Assembly (NCBI GenBank): GCA_964579365.1
Contig: CAZOFW010000006.1
Coordinates: forward strand, 1 to 24,135
Source: JAKPKF01 sp964579365
GTDB taxonomy: Bacteria; Patescibacteriota; Dojkabacteria; SC72
Reading direction: 5' to 3'
DNA length: 24,135 bases
Below the pieces are notes generated by a model. That model made no database searches. It worked only from the letters and a program-made list of their open reading frames with translations, and was not told where the DNA came from. The position numbers were made by a program, and so were the translations under genes. Of this stretch, positions 1-7,395 are shown in pieces (the stretch's first letter is position 1; each line of letters opens with the position of its first letter).

Positions 1-128
1 AGGAGGGTATGCCTCGTCTGCAGCTCTAGAACACTACACTACCTTTCTCTTTTGGCTGGAATAACATGATTATCTCCTTTCATTCCAAAAGATTGGTTTA
101 AAGCATTGATATTATATCAGAAAAATTT

Positions 129-223
129 GAAACAGGAGAGAGGAGAGATTATGGGGTGCGTTCGGGAGAAAACACTCACATTTTAGAGTTGCCTCCAAAT
201 TTCTCTCTCCTCCTCCTCGTTTC
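129..223. other. Long imperfect stem-loop, possible structured RNA
   Basis: Bases 129-148 can pair with 204-223 through about 19 base pairs with two single-base bulges (GAAAC with GTTTC, AGGAG with CTCCT, GAGGAGAGA with TCTCTCCTC). The enclosed 55 bases contain a smaller possible stem (GGGTG near 155 with CACTC near 174). No T tract follows, so it is not a standard intrinsic terminator. I recognise no RNA family, and part of the pairing is simple purine/pyrimidine sequence that can arise by chance. Confidence 0.4.
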
Positions 224-379
224 CTTAGGAATGGTCCCTTCCAGAATACAATCCATAAGGAATTTACCAAGATTTCGGAATGTTTTGAAAAACTTAAAGA
301 GTTTTCACTCCTTTCTCCTACACTTGGAATATATGGATATTATACAAAAGAAAGATTGATATTACAATGAAAGTTCGAG

Positions 380-428
380 GGAGGATGACCAAATTTGAGA
401 TAGCTCAAAATTACATCGGTCATCCTCC
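380..428. other. Two-part stem-loop
   Basis: GGAGGATGACC (380-390) pairs perfectly with GGTCATCCTCC (418-428). Inside it TTTGAG (394-399) pairs with CTCAAA (404-409) around a 4-base loop, leaving an asymmetric internal loop. The run TTATTTTTG follows at 441, 12 bases after the stem, which is too far for a typical intrinsic terminator. It could be a terminator-like element, a small RNA or a protein-binding palindrome. Confidence 0.4.
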
Positions 429-813
429 TCAGTTCCTCAGTTATTTTTGATCAACGCATCTTGGCAGATCAGGAAAAAACTGAAGTAAAGGCCGCGGGTT
501 CGGAAGTGTTCACCAGGGTATTCAAAGAATTCAATGATTTTGGTACGTTACTTTTCAGCATCGTTAACATTTTGGACCCTCCCAAAAATAACAAGATTTC
601 CTTGTTTGTTTGATCAAGCAATACCAACCGATATGTTTCGAGTGCAAGCACCCAACAATACGTAAGACTTACTTGATATAGCGGTGATTTTCACCTCCCC
701 ATGTTTGAATTTCCCTACTTACCGGGCTTTTAAAAAAAAGAGCCACGAACCAACCTTGCACTAACAATATATCTTAACAGATATATTTCTGTCAATATCT
801 CCCCATAGTATGC

Positions 814-819
814 TATCAT
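814..819 (+). promoter_or_regulatory. Candidate -10 box for pepF (leaderless start)
   Basis: TATCAT lies at -12 to -7 from the ATG at 826, placing the expected transcription start at or next to the start codon. No Shine-Dalgarno sequence is present. No good -35 box is seen. The same spacing recurs before three other genes in this window. Confidence 0.4.
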
Positions 820-825
820 TACATA

Positions 826-2589
826 ATGAATTGGAATTTAAAAACTCTCTACAAATCAGAAAAAGATCCTCAAATACAAAAGGACATTGCCATATCCCAA
901 CAACAAAACAAAACCTTCGTAAACAAGTGGAAAAACAATACAAAGTATCTTGAAGAGCCAAAAGTTTTACTCCAAGCCATACAAGAATATGAAAAGCTAG
1001 AAGAAACATACGGACAGTGTCAAAAACCACTCTACTACCTCTCTTTACGATCATGTCTTAACCAAACAGATCCAGTAATCAAAGGGATGCTAAACAAAAT
1101 ATCAGACACAGCTACCAAGATGGGAAATGACATTCAGTTCTTTGAATTGAACATATCCCAAATACCAAAAGAAAAACAGAAATCTTTTCTTAATTACAAA
1201 GGATTAAAAAACTACAAACATCATATCGAAAGGCTCTTCCTTCTTGGAAAATATTTACTTTCTGACAACGAAGAAAAAATCTTTAACCTCATGTCCAAGA
1301 CCTCCCATTCTAATTGGAAAGATATGCTAAGCGAACTCCTGGACAAACAGAAGCTTACTGTTGTAGATGAGAGTAACAAAAAGCACGAGATTACCTACAA
1401 CGAAATCTCTAAATATCTCAACTCTACAAACAAGAAAGTAAGAGACTATGCCTCAGTAGAATTTAACAAAATAAACAATAGATATGCAGAGATAGCGGAG
1501 TTTGAGATTAATTCAATTCTTGAAGCTAAGAAGGTCTCCGATGATTACAGGAAAATGCCAAGACCAGATTTAACAAGACATATTGCAGACGACATAGACA
1601 GTGACATAGTAGATACATTGGTAAAAACAGTGACCGATAATTTCGATATCTCTAAGAAATATTATGCTAAAAAAGTGAAACTGTTGGGATTAAAAAAACT
1701 TGGATACCATGAGAGGAATATTCCACTCAAAGGCGTAGATGTAAAATATACATACGAAGATGGGATGAAATTGGTTAAAGATACATTCTCTTCCCTAGAT
1801 ACTCAGTTTGGTGAAATATTAGATGGTTTCCTGAAAGATGAAATCTACGATGTATATCCCAAAGAGAGTAAAAGTGGAGGAGCATTCTGTATCTCTGTTA
1901 GTAAATCCCTGCCTACATATGTTCTACTCAACCACACAGACAAATTAAACGATGTCCTTACCATAGCCCACGAGAGTGGACATGCCATACACTCCATTCT
2001 TTCCCATAAACAAAACGGATTAAACAGTGGGCACCCCATATCTCTTGCAGAGGTAGCTAGTACATTCTTCGAAGATTTTGTGCTTGAGAAAATTTTAGAG
2101 AAAACGGATGACAAGGATGTATTACTTGGAATACTGGACAACAAATTGAACGGAGACATTTCCAGTATATTTAGGCAGATTGCTTTCTACAATTTCGAGA
2201 AAGAATTACATAGTACACACAGAGAGAAAGGTTTTGTATCTAAGGAAGAGATATCTCAAATATTCTGTAAACATATGAAGGCATATCTTGGAGACACTGT
2301 AGAAGAGGATGATAGCATGAGGAATGGATGGATATATGTAACTCACTTTAGAAGTTTTTTCTATGTATATTCATATGCTAGTGGTTTGTTAATATCTAAA
2401 GCTCTTCAAGAGATGGTTAAGGAAGATTCTAAGAATATATCCTATATCAAAGCTTTTCTTGAATCTGGAGGTAGTAAATCTGCGAAGGTATTGTTTAAAG
2501 AAATGGGCATAGATATTTCAAAGGAAGATATTTGGAAAAAAGGTATAAACGAGGTAAAATATTTGTTAGATAAATTGAATAATATATAA
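826..2589 (+). CDS. pepF: M3-family oligoendopeptidase (PepF-like)
   Basis: A 587-residue zinc metallopeptidase of the M3 (thimet oligopeptidase/PepF) family, expected to cut short peptides in the cytoplasm. The zinc site is clear: HESGH at residues 382-386 gives two histidine ligands and the catalytic glutamate. E409 in LAEVASTFFE lies 23 residues further on, where the third ligand of M3 enzymes is expected. The helical N-terminal half and the length of about 600 fit PepF. There is no signal peptide or membrane segment. The ATG at 826 has no ribosome binding site but has a -10-like TATCAT just before it. A small unknown gene follows after 2 bases and is probably co-expressed. Family assignment is firm; the natural substrates are unknown, with peptide recycling for amino acids a reasonable inference in a reduced genome. 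Confidence 0.9.
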   Translation: MNWNLKTLYKSEKDPQIQKDIAISQQQNKTFVNKWKNNTKYLEEPKVLLQAIQEYEKLEETYGQCQKPLYYLSLRSCLNQTDPVIKGMLNKISDTATKMGNDIQFFELNISQIPKEKQKSFLNYKGLKNYKHHIERLFLLGKYLLSDNEEKIFNLMSKTSHSNWKDMLSELLDKQKLTVVDESNKKHEITYNEISKYLNSTNKKVRDYASVEFNKINNRYAEIAEFEINSILEAKKVSDDYRKMPRPDLTRHIADDIDSDIVDTLVKTVTDNFDISKKYYAKKVKLLGLKKLGYHERNIPLKGVDVKYTYEDGMKLVKDTFSSLDTQFGEILDGFLKDEIYDVYPKESKSGGAFCISVSKSLPTYVLLNHTDKLNDVLTIAHESGHAIHSILSHKQNGLNSGHPISLAEVASTFFEDFVLEKILEKTDDKDVLLGILDNKLNGDISSIFRQIAFYNFEKELHSTHREKGFVSKEEISQIFCKHMKAYLGDTVEEDDSMRNGWIYVTHFRSFFYVYSYASGLLISKALQEMVKEDSKNISYIKAFLESGGSKSAKVLFKEMGIDISKEDIWKKGINEVKYLLDKLNNI

Positions 2590-2591
2590 CT

Positions 2592-2993
2592 ATGGGAGGA
2601 GATAGATGGTATGAGTCTGATAAAACAGATCAAACCGATGATACTCTCAAAGCTTATTCCGAAGCAGTCGAAGAGTATCTGAAAGAAAAAGGAAAGACCG
2701 GCTATTTACTAGGTTACCCAGCTATTCATTTAAATACAGCAATGCAGATTTGTATATTAGACCCACACAACGAGGTCCCTGCAGATATACTTCTTTTTGC
2801 AGATATTGTTGGTGATTTTGTGGATACAAAGGAACCTTCTCTATTGGACAAGGATAAATATCAGCATGAGTACAACGAACAAGAGGAAAAATATAACATA
2901 TCTTTCGAGATAACGGACATAAATGGGGATATACAGGAATTCTCTGGAGAATTTAACCGAGAGGCAAACATTACTTCGATAAAAGGAGTTTAA
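2592..2993 (+). CDS. Small conserved-looking hypothetical protein
   Basis: A 133-residue acidic soluble protein that I do not recognise. It begins 2 bases after the pepF stop codon, so it is probably translated by coupling. The only in-frame ATG is the first one; a GGGAGGAG run lies just inside the gene rather than upstream. The N-terminal third is rich in Asp, Glu and Lys and looks helical (AYSEAVEEYLKEKGK). The middle (GYLLGYPAIHLNTAMQICILD) is more hydrophobic, but too mixed for a membrane segment. The C-terminus looks like beta strands (YNISFEITDINGDIQEFSGEF). It stops at TAA followed at once by a second TAA, 4 bases before the 3' end of the oppositely oriented tRNA-Gln. Function unknown; the pepF linkage is the only clue. 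Confidence 0.7.
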   Translation: MGGDRWYESDKTDQTDDTLKAYSEAVEEYLKEKGKTGYLLGYPAIHLNTAMQICILDPHNEVPADILLFADIVGDFVDTKEPSLLDKDKYQHEYNEQEEKYNISFEITDINGDIQEFSGEFNREANITSIKGV

Positions 2994-2997
2994 TAAA

Positions 2998-3068
2998 TTG
3001 CCGGACCTAGATTCGAACTAGAATTAACGGTTCCAGAGACCGCCGTCCTACCATTAGACGATCCGGCA
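2998..3068 (-). tRNA. tRNA-Gln (anticodon CTG)
   Basis: The minus strand folds into a full 71-base cloverleaf. The acceptor stem is TGCCGGA with TCCGGCA and A73, and the D arm is GTCT...GGAC. The anticodon stem-loop is GCGGT-CTCTGGA-ACCGT with anticodon CTG, and the T arm is TCTAG-TTCGAAT-CTAGG. CCA is not encoded. The first pair is U1-A72, the known identity feature by which bacterial GatCAB amidotransferase recognises tRNA-Gln. The gene lies 11 bp downstream of gltX on the same strand and is probably in its transcript. Confidence 0.95.
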
Positions 3069-3079
3069 TTAAAAACCAA

Positions 3080-4678
3080 TTATATCACCTTACTAATATA
3101 TTTCTCCAATCTCTCTGTCGCCTTTTCCTTACCTAATACAGATATAATTTGATACAAATCAGGAGATTTAGTTCTCTTAGTTATTGCTACCCTCAATATC
3201 ATAGCAACTTCACCAGCCTTTACTCCAAGTTCTTCCGCAAGTTTTTTTACACCTTCAAACCATATATCTACAGTATCGGGGATATCAAACACTTCAATAT
3301 ATTTCTCCAAGATATTCTTTTGAATATCTCCCCCTATCCTTTCCGAGATATCTTCGTATTCAATCTTTTCGAACATTTCGTCAAAGAATATAGATAATTG
3401 CTCTTTAATATCTGAGTATTTAACAATATCTTTCCTTACCTTTGGACCCTCTCTCTCAATATTGAAAATCTTTATACACAAATCCTTGTTCTCTTTCAAC
3501 AAGCTTGCTAGCTCTTTGTCATACATCTCTGACCAAGCTAAGGATTGTACATACACCTGCTCTGCTGAAAGAGTTGCAACGTAGTTCTTGCAAGTATCAT
3601 CGAGTTTAATGATGTCAAAAAGTGCTCCAGATTTACTAAATTTATCCAAACTTATTTTAAATTCATCTACAGAAAGTGTTGGATTTTGGATTCTCCAATC
3701 GTAGAAGTTTGAATTTGCAATATTTAGAAGATATTCCTTAACACCCTCTATTGGATATCCATTTTCAATGTAAAATTTAACATCTGCCTCAGGATCTTTC
3801 CTTTTGCTTAATTTCCTCTTTCCACCATTATCTGTTTTCATCAAAGGAGAGAAGTGTGCATAAGGGATCTGCTCAAAGCCAAGTTTCTGGAAAAGCTCTA
3901 CATGCAATGGTACAGAAGAGAACCACTCATCTGCTCTTGTTACTAATGTAATGCCCATAAGAATGTCATCAATTGGATGTGCGAAATGGTATGTAGGATA
4001 TCCGTCTGATTTTAACAAAATAGCATCCATGTCATTTTCTCGCAATGTAACTCCACCCTTTATCATGTCTGTCATATTAAATGTATTATCTATGTTTCCA
4101 GTAGAGTAAAGTCTAATTACAAACTTTTCTCCCTTGTCTAACATCCCCTTTACCTCTTCTAAACTCTTTTCTCTCCATAGTGCCCACTTACCGTAACAAC
4201 CCGTTCTTAATTTGTTTTCTTCTTGTTCCTTTCTAATATTTTCTAACTCGCTTTCTGCCATAAAGCATGGATATGCAAAACCTTTCGATACTAAATCTTT
4301 GGCAAATACTTTGTAAATATCCAACCTTTGACTTTGGATATATGGACCAAACTCTCCTTTAGAGGTTTCTTCATTTAACATCCCTTCGTCAAATTCAATT
4401 CCAAATCCCTTAAACCCTTCTATTATTTCTGTTACCCCATTTTCTACTTCTCTTTTCTTGTCCGTATCCTCTATACGGAGAATGAAGAGTCCTTGGCTCT
4501 GCCTAGAAAGAGATCTTCCAACTAAGCTAGTGAAAACACTTCCAATATGTAGGAATCCAGTAGGACTTGGAGCAAATCTTAAAACCATTGCACCTTCTTC
4601 TAATTCTCGCTTGGGATATCTACTAAGAACATCTTGAGGTGTTTCTTTTACATCTGGAAAGAGTAATTGTGAAAGCAT
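3080..4678 (-). CDS. gltX: Glutamyl-tRNA synthetase
   Basis: A class I aminoacyl-tRNA synthetase of 532 residues that attaches glutamate to tRNA-Glu and, in organisms without GlnRS, often also to tRNA-Gln. The HIGH-type signature is FAPSPTGFLHIGS and the KMSKS-type loop is KLSKRK. The GluRS segment HPIDDILMGITLVTRADEW and a C-terminal helical anticodon-binding region are present. About 30 residues precede the catalytic domain. An in-frame ATG at 4702 would lengthen it by 8 residues. I prefer 4678 because AGAGGA sits 7 bases upstream of it and a TATACT box at 4703-4708 would start transcription downstream of the longer start. The gene is divergent from the 4760 gene and followed by tRNA-Gln, which suggests, but does not prove, a non-discriminating enzyme working with GatCAB. 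Confidence 0.95.
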   Translation of the reverse strand: MLSQLLFPDVKETPQDVLSRYPKRELEEGAMVLRFAPSPTGFLHIGSVFTSLVGRSLSRQSQGLFILRIEDTDKKREVENGVTEIIEGFKGFGIEFDEGMLNEETSKGEFGPYIQSQRLDIYKVFAKDLVSKGFAYPCFMAESELENIRKEQEENKLRTGCYGKWALWREKSLEEVKGMLDKGEKFVIRLYSTGNIDNTFNMTDMIKGGVTLRENDMDAILLKSDGYPTYHFAHPIDDILMGITLVTRADEWFSSVPLHVELFQKLGFEQIPYAHFSPLMKTDNGGKRKLSKRKDPEADVKFYIENGYPIEGVKEYLLNIANSNFYDWRIQNPTLSVDEFKISLDKFSKSGALFDIIKLDDTCKNYVATLSAEQVYVQSLAWSEMYDKELASLLKENKDLCIKIFNIEREGPKVRKDIVKYSDIKEQLSIFFDEMFEKIEYEDISERIGGDIQKNILEKYIEVFDIPDTVDIWFEGVKKLAEELGVKAGEVAMILRVAITKRTKSPDLYQIISVLGKEKATERLEKYISKVI

Positions 4679-4685
4679 TACATTG

Positions 4686-4708
4686 TCCTCTGTTGTTCTC
4701 ATAGTATA
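4686..4708 (-). promoter_or_regulatory. gltX -10 box and ribosome binding site
   Basis: On the minus strand TATACT (4703-4708) matches 5 of 6 bases of the -10 consensus, and AGAGGA (4686-4691) is a Shine-Dalgarno sequence 7 bases before the ATG at 4678. No good -35 box is seen at 16-18 bases. The expected transcript starts near 4696, inside the first codons of the longer reading frame, which decides the start in favour of 4678. Confidence 0.5.
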
Positions 4709-4724
4709 ATTGGTAAGATTAATA

Positions 4725-4753
4725 TTGATTGAATATATAACTACTGTTAAGAT
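4725..4753 (+). promoter_or_regulatory. Candidate leaderless promoter of the 4760 gene
   Basis: TTGATT (4725-4730) and TAAGAT (4748-4753) are 17 bases apart and each matches 4 of 6 consensus bases. The predicted first transcribed base is about 4760, the A of the ATG, so the messenger would have no leader. No Shine-Dalgarno sequence is present. Confidence 0.4.
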
Positions 4754-4759
4754 TATATC

Positions 4760-6070
4760 ATGACATTAACAGAAGCAGCATTTTGGACAAAAAGATTTGG
4801 AATAATAGCGGGAGGAGCATTACTTGTTTTCCTTGTTATCGTTCTAATAATCACAACTGTAAACAAGGGTAAGAATATGCCTCCTGCATATTTAACTGCC
4901 AATTTCGCATGTACAGAGTTTAAAGAGGAATTCTTGGAAAACAAGCTTTCAATTCCTACCCTAAAACTTGTAGAGGGTTCTGAGATGCTTTTTGAAATTA
5001 AAACAGAGAGTGGAAAGATAGATTCTCTTCCACGAATTATCAATGTTTACAAATTTAGTAATCCAACTCAATCTTTAAGTTCTCAGGCAGATTCTAAGAT
5101 TCTTGCCAAGAAGCTTGGGTTTAATCCCGATGCAGTAATTAGAAGAGGTACAGAGAGTTATGTATGGGTAGATAGGGATACAAGCAGAACACTAGAGATA
5201 CAGGCTAAGAATTTGAATTTTACACTTAAAACAGATGCTCAATATATCCGCACAAAGGCAAAGAGTGGTGCACTTCCAACAGAGCAGGAAGCAAAATCTA
5301 AAGCAGTAAACTTCTTAAGATCACTTGGTTTCTCTTCAGATGATTATGCTTCAGGTACACCTACGACTACATTGATAGATGTTAATCCAGATGGTTCATT
5401 TAGTCAGGCAGCTTCTCTCTCTGAGGCAGAATTAATTAGGGTAGATTTCAAAAGGAGTAAATCCATGATAACCATCGCTTCAGATATTGTTGGAGCTGAA
5501 TCTATGGTTGCTTCTCTTACCAGAAAGTTAGGGGAGCCAACAGAGGAGACTCCAATTATTAATGATGAGAGAATAACGGTGTATACCTTCAATACTAGCG
5601 TTACTACTACTAATCCAAACAAGAGCAATATCTCTGTATATATTGGAGTTCAAGAGAAGTCTTCAGATACTTTAGCTGGGATATACCAGATAGATTATGT
5701 TTACTGGCCAATACAGGAGACAAATTGTGGTACATACGAGCTTGTTTCTCCACAGTATGCCATACAACAGGTTCAGTCAGGCAATGGAAGTTTAGTGTAT
5801 CTAAATAAGGTTGGAGGAGATGATGTAGTCAATTACATACCAAAGAAGGTTACCAAATTTAGTGTGTTCTACATTAATCTTACATACTACGAAAGTTTGG
5901 AGGAACAAGAATACCTTCAGCCAATATATGTAGTATCTGGGGAAGCGATATTTGATGATGGTTCTAAGGGAGAGTTTGATTACTACTACCCTGCTATTAA
6001 CTACACATCTGTACAGAACAGAATAGTATTACCAGAACCAGAGGTTGAAGAAAGTAGCTCTTTCTTTTAG
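4760..6070 (+). CDS. Membrane-anchored protein of unknown function
   Basis: A 436-residue protein with one hydrophobic segment near the N-terminus (about residues 14-33, IIAGGALLVFLVIVLIITTV) preceded by a short Lys/Arg-containing stretch. The remaining 400 or so residues are therefore predicted outside the cytoplasmic membrane. That part is polar, beta-rich by eye and low in cysteine. It carries no catalytic motif I can name, and no sortase, lipobox or repeat signature. It ends in a short acidic/serine tail (PEPEVEESSSFF). It has its own promoter divergent from gltX and runs convergent with aspS, with only 6 bases between stop codons. Function unknown; a surface-exposed or periplasm-like structural or processing role is possible. 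Confidence 0.8.
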   Translation: MTLTEAAFWTKRFGIIAGGALLVFLVIVLIITTVNKGKNMPPAYLTANFACTEFKEEFLENKLSIPTLKLVEGSEMLFEIKTESGKIDSLPRIINVYKFSNPTQSLSSQADSKILAKKLGFNPDAVIRRGTESYVWVDRDTSRTLEIQAKNLNFTLKTDAQYIRTKAKSGALPTEQEAKSKAVNFLRSLGFSSDDYASGTPTTTLIDVNPDGSFSQAASLSEAELIRVDFKRSKSMITIASDIVGAESMVASLTRKLGEPTEETPIINDERITVYTFNTSVTTTNPNKSNISVYIGVQEKSSDTLAGIYQIDYVYWPIQETNCGTYELVSPQYAIQQVQSGNGSLVYLNKVGGDDVVNYIPKKVTKFSVFYINLTYYESLEEQEYLQPIYVVSGEAIFDDGSKGEFDYYYPAINYTSVQNRIVLPEPEVEESSSFF

Positions 6071-6076
6071 ATATTA

Positions 6077-7378
6077 CTATGGTGTGATTCTCTTAGGATC
6101 TCTTGGAAGAAGTGTTACATCCCTAATATTGTCTAAGCCTAGCAATTTCACTAGTACTCTTGTTGCCCCTACTCCCATTCCACCATGCGGAGGGCATCCG
6201 TATTTGAAGAATTGAAGAAATATTTCAAAATTTTTAACATTTAACCCTTTTTCCCGTGCCTGTTTTACAACTACATCATATCTGTGTTCTCTTCTTGCAC
6301 CAGTAGTAGTTTCAAGTCCATTCCAAAGTAGATCGAAACTGTCTGAGAGTTCTTTCCCTTCGACCTTCATATGGTAGAAAGGCCTCTTTGCCCATGGCCA
6401 CTCTGTTATGAATACAAACTCATGATTATATTTCTCTTTAATATATTCTCCTAGTGCTTTCTCATCCTCAGTACCGATATCTTCGTAATCTTTTTTCAAA
6501 ATATCCATAGCTTGCGCAAATGTAATTCTTGGGAATGGTCTCTCAGGTATAACAATCTCTCTGCCAAACATTGCCTTAATCTCTTCTCCCATCTCTTCTT
6601 TCAAGCCTGTCATCCAGTACACTATCCACTCCTCTTCCAAATCCAAAAGCTCTTCGATTTTATCTACAAAAGAAACCTCCATATCTACACCTGTGAATTC
6701 AGTAGCATGCCTTCCTGTAAATGATTGCTCTGCCCTGAAGATTGGGCCAATTTCAAACACCTTCTCAAAACCAGAAGCCATTGCCATCTGCTTGTAGAAT
6801 TGAGGACTCTGAGTTAAGAACATCTCTTGTCCAAAGTAATTTACTTTAAAAACCTCTGCGCCACCCTCACTTGGGATTGAGATTAACTTGGATGTCTTTA
6901 TATCTATGAAGTTATGCTCATACCAGTACTGTCTCATATATTTTTCCATTGTTGACCAAACTTTGAATATCAAGGCGTTCTTTGGTTTTCTCAAATCAAG
7001 CCATCTATTATCCAATCTTAAAGCTAGGTTTGGTTCCTCATCACCTTTTCTTTCATATACTTGGAATGGTAACTCCGCAGATGGGGTAGATATTACCTCT
7101 ATACTTTTTAAATGAAGTTCAAAACCATCAGGAGCCTGTTTCTCTTCTTTACCGATTCCGGTTACATATATCACTGATTCTGATGGTGTGGTAGATAATT
7201 GTTTAATAATTTCACTGTCATCTACAAAACACTGTACTACTCCAGAGATATCTCTCAGAAGTAGAAAACCAAATTTAGATTGTTCTCTAAATTTGAATAG
7301 CCATCCCTTAAGAACAATTTCTTTACCATTGTACTCAGAAGGATTTTTTAGAACATCTTTTATATTTAATTCTTTCAT
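6077..7378 (-). CDS. aspS: Aspartyl-tRNA synthetase, archaeal type
   Basis: A class IIb synthetase of 433 residues. An N-terminal OB-fold anticodon-binding domain (about residues 15-100, with GWLFKFREQSKFGFLLLRD) is followed by the catalytic domain. Motif 1 surrounds RWLDLRKPKN (125-134), motif 2 is FRAEQSFTGRHATEFT (214-229) and motif 3 is GMGVGATRVLVKLLGL. The length near 430 and the lack of the bacterial GAD insertion place it with archaeal/eukaryotic-type AspRS rather than the roughly 590-residue bacterial enzyme. The C-terminal PRDPKRITP also favours AspRS over AsnRS. Whether it also charges tRNA-Asn cannot be read here; the OB-fold position that separates the two classes is Phe rather than the usual Trp or His. 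It follows recJ by 17 bases and probably belongs to the same transcript. Confidence 0.85.
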   Translation of the reverse strand: MKELNIKDVLKNPSEYNGKEIVLKGWLFKFREQSKFGFLLLRDISGVVQCFVDDSEIIKQLSTTPSESVIYVTGIGKEEKQAPDGFELHLKSIEVISTPSAELPFQVYERKGDEEPNLALRLDNRWLDLRKPKNALIFKVWSTMEKYMRQYWYEHNFIDIKTSKLISIPSEGGAEVFKVNYFGQEMFLTQSPQFYKQMAMASGFEKVFEIGPIFRAEQSFTGRHATEFTGVDMEVSFVDKIEELLDLEEEWIVYWMTGLKEEMGEEIKAMFGREIVIPERPFPRITFAQAMDILKKDYEDIGTEDEKALGEYIKEKYNHEFVFITEWPWAKRPFYHMKVEGKELSDSFDLLWNGLETTTGARREHRYDVVVKQAREKGLNVKNFEIFLQFFKYGCPPHGGMGVGATRVLVKLLGLDNIRDVTLLPRDPKRITP

Positions 7379-7395
7379 AGGGAAATTCTAACAGA

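Larger units (their letters stand above)
1..813. other. Gene-free region with stem-loops and possible gene remnants
   Basis: No convincing complete gene is visible. Frame 2 at the left edge is open from base 2 to a TAA at 62-64 and ends ...HYTTFLFWLE, so it could be the last 20 codons of a gene lying mostly outside the window; this is too short to judge. The rest holds two strong stem-loops (129-223 and 380-428) and short open frames of at most 67 codons that resemble no family I know. On the minus strand a GGGAGGG at 577-583 precedes an ATG at 570 that opens only 33 codons. Another purine-rich ribosome-site-like stretch near 693-701 is followed by ATC instead of a start codon. These could be remnants of decayed genes, or chance. 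Confidence 0.55.

Noticed and set aside
761..1054. 97-codon open frame on the minus strand
   Set aside because: Mostly antisense to the start of pepF and without similarity to known proteins.
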